Part shown: one piece after another, positions 58,250 through 64,000 of the stretch
Numbering within the stretch: the stretch's first letter is position 1
Layout: every line of letters starts with the position of its first letter
Assembly: GCF_002042975.1 (NCBI RefSeq)
Contig: NW_018149545.1
Coordinates: forward strand, 105,664 to 169,663
Reading direction: 5' to 3'
Source: Orbicella faveolata
Lineage: Eukaryota > Cnidaria > Anthozoa > Scleractinia > Merulinidae
DNA length: 64,000 nt
Translations under genes and position numbers: made by a program
Notes under the pieces: model-generated
What the model saw: only the letters and a program-made list of their open reading frames with translations
Database searches by the model: none
Told to the model about the DNA's origin: nothing

Positions 58250-59332
58250 ATGGCTTCCAAACAAGACTTGAGTAACTTCACGAAAGGCGAACCCGAGGCA
58301 GAGGTTACAAAACTTCCAACATTACAAAGTGTCGTGGGGGAACCGATGCCAGAGTGGTATTCAGCCGTACCAACATGGGGAATTGCTTGGGATTTTTATC
58401 AATACGGGATCGGAGCTACCTTTGCAATCGTCATGATTTCAACTGCGACAATTCTTCTAAGAACCCTGCAGCACAGAGCTGCTCGACCGAAGAAAGCTTC
58501 GTTAGTCGTGCTAATTCTGTTATTTATCTTCGGTTTGTCTCGATGTTTGTATTTGTCCGTCGACGCTTACAACACGAAGCGAATTTTGCCCGAAGCTTTT
58601 TTAAACGTGTTATGGAGTCTGGGCAATCCTTGTATTATTACAGCTTACACACTCTTTTTTCTAGTGTTAAAAAATACCTTTGTTTTGAGAGAACGATTCC
58701 AGACATGGTACACTGCCAGGAAAATTGCGTTTATAACTGTACCGTATTTTTTGCTCGTGTTAGTCGCTGACTTGGTTCTGTTTTATCTTCCGAGCTTTGA
58801 AGGTTTGACTTTTGTTTGCCAAATGATCTATGTCACTCTAAGCTTAATGCTATCGTTTTTCTATTCATTCGTTGCGTATCTTCTGCGGAAAAACTACAGA
58901 GGAGCAAAAGTTCACAGACGAAAAGAAAGCGGGAGTAAATCTATAGCATGGACTGCTACGAACCGTGTTCGTGGTCGACGTACTCGTTCTATGCTTAAAA
59001 CTTGCATTGCAGTAGTGATAGGAGGAGCTATACTCTGCGCGTTGCAAGTGTACTCTATGAGTAGTGTGTATGGAGTGTTTTCAAACGCGCCTTATGTTCC
59101 AGCCTGGCCCTGGTTGATCCTGAACTATGCCATGAGAGGTTTGGAGTTGTTTCTGTCGCTTGTATTGTTTGTCGTTTCAGCTAGAGGCATAGTAAACCAA
59201 CAAAGGTCTTTCCGAGGCTCTGTTAGCTTCGAGGGTTCTCTTAATACGCGACGAAGAAGTCGGTTGATTTCTCTCCCAACCAACACAGTTTCAGATGCTG
59301 GGCATTTGAGACTAGGATCTACAAGAGTTTAA
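58250..59332 (+). CDS. PRRT3/PRRT4-like membrane protein, gene 5 (opposite strand)
   Basis: Intronless, 360 aa from the ATG at 58250 (MASKQDLSNF). The frame is open for another 61 codons upstream but has no ATG there, so this start is preferred; a 5' exon cannot be ruled out. Signature PMPEWYSAVPTWGIAW, then YQYGIG, and SRCLYLSVDAYN between hydrophobic segments 2 and 3; seven such segments in all. The loop before segment 6 is longer and very basic (HRRKESGSK, RVRGRRTRS). The C-terminus is Ser/Arg-rich. It is the only family member here on the + strand, so the cluster is not a simple head-to-tail array. Confidence 0.82.
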   Translation: MASKQDLSNFTKGEPEAEVTKLPTLQSVVGEPMPEWYSAVPTWGIAWDFYQYGIGATFAIVMISTATILLRTLQHRAARPKKASLVVLILLFIFGLSRCLYLSVDAYNTKRILPEAFLNVLWSLGNPCIITAYTLFFLVLKNTFVLRERFQTWYTARKIAFITVPYFLLVLVADLVLFYLPSFEGLTFVCQMIYVTLSLMLSFFYSFVAYLLRKNYRGAKVHRRKESGSKSIAWTATNRVRGRRTRSMLKTCIAVVIGGAILCALQVYSMSSVYGVFSNAPYVPAWPWLILNYAMRGLELFLSLVLFVVSARGIVNQQRSFRGSVSFEGSLNTRRRSRLISLPTNTVSDAGHLRLGSTRV

Positions 59333-60290
59333 TCCATATTCATTTATATACATACAAATAGCTATCATATGCAAAAAGCGTTAAAACAAAGATCCATTAC
59401 TAAAACTAATGTACAGACAAAAACCCTATCATATCTAAAAGTATTCAACCTTGGAAGAGAACACAAAAAAAATTGTACCTTTGTATGATCAAATCAAGTG
59501 AAAATTCTAGCTGCACTAAGCACGTTTTAGCTATTTCTTTATCGATAAAGATAGATATTAATGATCAGTTATTGCTTCTTCTATGAATCTCCGTAGTATT
59601 TTTTTCCCCGCGTAGAACTCTAAATTATGAGAGTAGATTTCAAAACAATCTAAGGTTGGTCTTTTCGAAAACCATGTTTTCAACCCAGTCGTTTTTCCGT
59701 ATTATATATCTGGTGTAATGCCACTTCAGTGACGAGCAAAAAAAACAAAATCAAAAACACGACATTTCGCTGTAAACATACTTTAAACTATAGTACGTGC
59801 GAACAATCACTCAGTTTTACCAACTGTGAAAAAAAAAATCAAGAGCTTGATGAAAGATAATGTCATCTTGACTTTGTGATAGTTGTGCTTTCCCGTTTTC
59901 CGTTATGTGCTAATGAAGTCAATGAAATGAAGCCTCCGGTGGTTCAGTGACTTATTTAATTAAGTTTTGAAACTGATCGGCTTTCGCCAAAGACAATTTC
60001 ACATGCATCTGATAAAACTTGTATCAATGCCCGCAGGTATGTTTCCTGTAAATGTTATGATATATATACCATTAAAAAATTGAAAAGCTTAGAAAACAAA
60101 TAAAAAAGAAGTGGATGTCAAGGGGCGTCGTTCCTTTTACTCGTAATTGCTTCTCCGTAGGGTGTACTGGTCAAGCTGGGAACTACATCCTTTTCACAGC
60201 TTTCACATATTAAATAAAAGAGAGAAAGTAGAGACACAAATAAGTGTACATACGGATTTACTCGAACAAGCACCGCGGCGCTCATTTTAG
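59333..60290. other. Intergenic DNA after PRRT-like gene 5
   Basis: AT-rich 3' flank. No gene or clear repeat seen. Confidence 0.5.
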
Positions 60291-60441
60291 CCTGCGTAGC
60301 TGGCGGTATTGTAGGCGCGTGGAATGAAGTTTTGGCCGCGCAGTCGCTAATCGCGAGGGCCGAAGCCACGAAAAATTTATTCCGCGCGCCTACAATACCG
60401 CCACAAAACTTTATTCCGCGCGATTTCACCAGCTACGCAGG
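60291..60441. mobile_element. 151-bp foldback MITE (CCTGCGTAGCTGG)
   Basis: CCTGCGTAGCTGG at the left and CCAGCTACGCAGG at the right are exact inverted copies. Inside, GGCGGTATTGTAGGCGCG faces CGCGCCTACAATACCGCC, displaced by one repeat of TTTATTCCGCGCG. Confidence 0.85.
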
Positions 60442-61182
60442 TTACGCTTATTTAAATAACTCATTATTCGATCGAGGGCGGCGCTTATTCAAAAATTAGA
60501 CGGGAAAAGAAATCTTTTATTTTATTTTGACAGTATATTTTCTCTCTGTATAAAAATTTTACAGTAACTAATGGTGTCACCACGCGTCTCTTAGCTTCTC
60601 TTCCAGCATTTTTCAATTGCTTTACCGATGGTATCTTCAGTCTTCAATCTCACTGTCTCATCATTTCCCAACTTTTGATGAAAAAAAGTTTCCATTGCTT
60701 TGAAGTGGTTTCTAAGTTACACGGAATTCCTCGAATAAGCCCCACATCGGAGCGCAGCGCTTATTCAGGGTCAGGGACCGCACTAATTTCCTTATTTTGT
60801 CTCAAATGCGACGTTTGCCCTTAGGTGCTTATTCGAGGGAGGCGCTTATCCCGGGACGGCGCTTATACGAGTAAATACAGTGACCCTGGACGGTGGGGAC
60901 CGTGGCGCGTAAATTGCATAAGCGCTCCGCGTTGAAATAAAATTTTTGAGAACATTTGTGCATTGCCAGACTCCATCTCATCAGTTCGGTTACTGTATGG
61001 TTAACCACACCACGAAATGCGTAACATTTGGTTTTTGCATCGAGATGAGACTTCAGGAACTTGAACCTCATGCCACACAGGGGACATTTCGTGACGCACT
61101 ACATCTACTAAATCTCTTTGGTCTTCAGCGGTTGTGCCAATACTGTGCATGCGCCTGAGCAGCACGTGGTTGCAAATCTAAG
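60442..61182. other. RRP1 upstream region with decayed CGAATAAGC element
   Basis: At about 60731-60880 CTCGAATAAGCCCC, GCGCTTATTCAGGG and GTGCTTATTCGAGGG recall the MITE at 8885-9384, without intact TIRs. From about 61110 on, the DNA is the likely RRP1 promoter, with a CATGCGC-type GC-richer stretch and AAGATGGCGGC at the start, a YY1-like housekeeping start context. Confidence 0.5.
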
Positions 61183-64000
61183 ATGGCGGCCGGCGGTGCT
61201 GAGGCACACTTCGCGAAGAAACTAGCGAATAACGAGAAGATAATCAGAGATAGAGCTGTGAGTAAGCTTCGAGCTTGGATAAGCAGCCGGCCAAAGGATG
61301 GTCCAGGTACCGTGGTACTAAATTATAATATGAACTTGCTTATAAACACTGAGACAAATAAACACTTAGAATGCTGTGTGTTGTACATGTTGACCATGTC
61401 CGCTGTAAGTTAAGCAAGCGCGAGATTTTACGAAAGACTGCATAATCTAAACCTAAAAGGATTAAAAATAAACGCATGTATTTCAATGACGGTTGGAAAT
61501 AGAGTCTGATGCCCTACATAGCTACTTTTACATGTATCCACATGTAAGTTTGCTTTATTACTAGGATTAAAATTTCCAGAATCCATTAATGAAGTATAAA
61601 TTATTTTTAAAGGTTTCAGCGAGGTAGATTTGCTGAAAATATGGAAGGGTCTCTTCTACTGTATGTGGATGTCAGATAAGCCTCTTATTCAGGTATATGT
61701 AAACAGCTATCTACTTAAATTAGTATGTCCTGACTTAATGTGCATGTGGTAACTGTTAAACACAGAGTGTTTGGAATATTTTTGGAATGCTCGTTTGGTG
61801 TCAGTGAAGCATAAGGCCTGTGTTGCCTGTAGGGCCAATTTGGTAGCTTTTGGTGAATGTCATTAACCATTAAGCATTACTTATAGCGAAAAGTAAAAAG
61901 TGTGACCCATACCCGAGGTCCTATAAAAACTCTCATTATCTCTCTGTTAGCTCTGAAAAGGTGTGTCACGGATAGGATTTACAGTGATAAAATTATTGGT
62001 ACATTGGATGTCAGATCTAGTGTCAACTGTAAGCATAATTGAGACTAACTCTGTTGTGGTCATTTATTGACAGGAAGAACTGGCTTTGAATATCTCTCAA
62101 GTTGTACTCAACTTTAGGAATGAAAAATCAGGTATAGTAGAGGAAACTTGTAATTAATCTACACTCTAATTTCTCAAAAAGCATTATTTTCTAGTAACCA
62201 AACAGGATTTAAGTTTTGATTTTTATTCATTAGTTTTCATGAACAACAAGAACTACAAGCTATTAAAAATGTATTTATCATTATTTCTTTTTATGAATAG
62301 TAACATTTTTTTACCTTGGAAACAAAACAATCATTTTAATATTATGTCATGTAGATTTGCTTACAAACACTGATAGAAGTACTTTATTGCTCCTCAGCCC
62401 TACTGTTCATCAAAACATTTTTCAAAACAATGCAAAGAGAATGGCATGGAATAGACCGGCTCAGACTGGACAAGTTTTACTTGGTAAGCCACCATAAGCA
62501 ATAGAATTAATCAATCATAAAAATTATACCGTTATTCATGTTACAGGGTGAGATCTGCGATGGTTTAATGGTTAGTGTTCAGAGCTCCAGATTGAGTGGT
62601 CTGGGGCTGAGCCCTGGCAAAGATCATTGCACTGTATTAGTCAATATACTAACAAGTACTAGGGGTTTCATTTAAGTTTTCATCAGGAAAGCAATTGATT
62701 TTTACGGGTAGGAAAAGTTTTTTGAACTGAACTTCTTAATAAGAAAAACTTTCCTGTAATGGTCAAACCAGGCATGCAAGATCTTCCTGACAGCCAGTCA
62801 ATTTGCCTGGTGCCTGGCCCTTATTGAAACCCCTGCTGTGCACCTCTCTACCCAGGGATATAAATGGGTAATAGTAAATTTAATCCCAGGATATAACCTT
62901 AGAGTGGATATGTGCATGCCTTCTAGGGAAACACAGACAGAGTTCCGCCTTTTGTTTCACTTCACCAAAAAATAAAACAAAAGCTGGAAATCTGCTTGTG
63001 TTAGCAGGCTATTCCAGAGGTGATCCCCTGGAAAAAATACCCCTGGTTACTTAATACTGCTAAAACCAGGAGAAAGTCTGACAAGATGGACACTTAGCCC
63101 ATAACCATGTTACAGTGAAGTGTTTTCTTTCTCCGTAGCAATTTCATGCTAATATATGTTGTTTTCCTCTGTTTTCAGCTCATCCGTTTCTTTGTGAAAG
63201 AAACTTTTAATTTTCTCAAGAAAGCTGCCTGGGAAGAATGGTAAATTATATCAAGTTATTGTTGCAATAGTCTGTGTACTCTATAAGAGAGGAATGTTCT
63301 TTAGTAAGTACTAACAATAAACAATATTGCTCTGTCAGGTTGGTTAGTGAAGTGAGCAATATTTTCCATGAAGAGCCCATGAACCCTACCAATCAGGCAG
63401 TATGTGAATTAATTATTTTTATGCATCATGCACAACTCCCTTAACAGAGGTTTCCTTTTAATGTAGAAGCAATTAGGGCTATCATTAAAGGCAAAAAGGC
63501 AAAACCAGTTGCCCTCCTGCTGTCAATGTAAATGAAACCCCTGAGCAATAGATTCAAAGATATTTGAGCATGCATTTTGCTGTGACAAATGGTGGTGTAC
63601 ACTTAGTGGATGTACTTGTATCCCAAGTAGGTGTGACAGTGTATTTTGCTGGCTTTTTTTTGTTCCTCTGGAGTGAGAAAAAACACTTCACTTTTCTTAA
63701 AATATCCATGTCTATATTATCTGTCTAACCATCAAATAAGGTATATATATTTCTGTGTCAGTAAAAATCCATGCATGTAAATGTACATACATGTACAAAT
63801 TCTTCTTACTCCTTAATTGCTGTATAATTTTCATGGCTAAATTTACTCTGAGAATTTGGTCACATCAAGATGATCTTCCAATTTTACGATTTTGTTCATT
63901 TTCTCATTACTTGTCTGTTTGATAATGTCTTAATATGGAAAAGGGAAACTGGATGTCAATCAGGTAGTGAACAGTTAAGTTTTTTTTCATTCAGGTTCCT
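61183..64000 (+). CDS. RRP1: Ribosomal RNA processing protein 1 (Nop52 family), 5' exons, runs off the window
   Basis: Nucleolar protein needed for 60S subunit assembly and rRNA processing. Exons: 61183-61306, 61613-61692, 62074-62131, 62398-62483, 63179-63240, 63339-63399 and probably from 63995 on. All have GT-AG borders and consistent phase. The visible product is 157 residues plus the cut exon. It starts MAAGGAEAHFAKKLANNEK and has RDRAVSKLRAWI, the family motif LLKIWKGLFYCMWMSDKPLIQ, then REWHGIDRLRLDKFYL and AAWEEW. This is the N-terminal Nop52 domain; human RRP1 is about 461 aa, so most of the protein is outside. Intron 4 holds a SINE with a nested MITE. The identification is firm. Confidence 0.93.
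62551..62930 (+). mobile_element. tRNA-derived SINE split by a MITE (RRP1 intron 4)
   Basis: Head GATGGTTTAATGGTTAGTG, then CCCTGGCAAAGATCATTGCA; after the inserted MITE the body resumes with GTGCACCTCTCTACCCAGGG and ATAAATGGGTAATAG. It is the same family as at 3031, 31262 and 41765. Confidence 0.75.
62661..62834. mobile_element. 174-bp MITE nested in the SINE, TIR AGGGGTTTCA
   Basis: Ends AGGGGTTTCA and TGAAACCCCT are perfect inverted copies. Same length and interior words (TAAGAAAAACTTTCCTG, GGTCAAACCAGGC, GGTGCCTGGCCC) as the copy at 8447. A further TGAAACCCCT end near 63534 may be a remnant. Confidence 0.85.

Overview
This window looks like a cnidarian nuclear genome, most likely a stony coral or a close hexacorallian. 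It is AT-rich DNA with short-exon, spliced animal genes. The repeats are of kinds I associate with coral genomes: a tRNA-derived SINE family, foldback MITEs, a ~105-bp minisatellite, a Penelope-like retroelement and a LINE fragment. The species call rests on remembered repeats and is only moderately sure.

Left (0-12 kb): a LINE fragment, then a complete 13-exon gene for the signal recognition particle receptor alpha subunit (SRPRA, 646 aa, + strand), with SINEs and MITEs in its introns. Middle-left (12-25 kb): intronless seven-hydrophobic-segment membrane protein genes of the PRRT3/PRRT4-like family on the - strand. Two of them lie in perfect 5.7-kb direct copies joined by a single N, which is probably an assembly artefact. 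Middle (27-48 kb): a large, partly palindromic block of inverted and direct duplications. Its left arm carries two small spliced genes that I do not recognise: a secreted-prepropeptide-like gene (S) and a two-exon gene (K). Diverged copies of both lie in the opposite orientation on the right arm. Penelope-like fragments, SINEs and MITEs were copied with the arms. Right (49-60 kb): two more PRRT-like genes, one on each strand, in otherwise gene-poor DNA. End (61-64 kb): the first exons of the ribosome-biogenesis gene RRP1 (+ strand), running out of the window.

SRPRA (ER protein targeting) and RRP1 (nucleolar rRNA processing) are single-copy housekeeping genes. Between them lies a roughly 50-kb accessory island with a local expansion of PRRT-like receptors/transporters of unknown function and two small duplicated gene families. 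I see no operon-like logic. The genes share a neighbourhood, not a pathway. Gene models were built by eye from reading frame, GT-AG borders and remembered human proteins. No alignment or database search was run.
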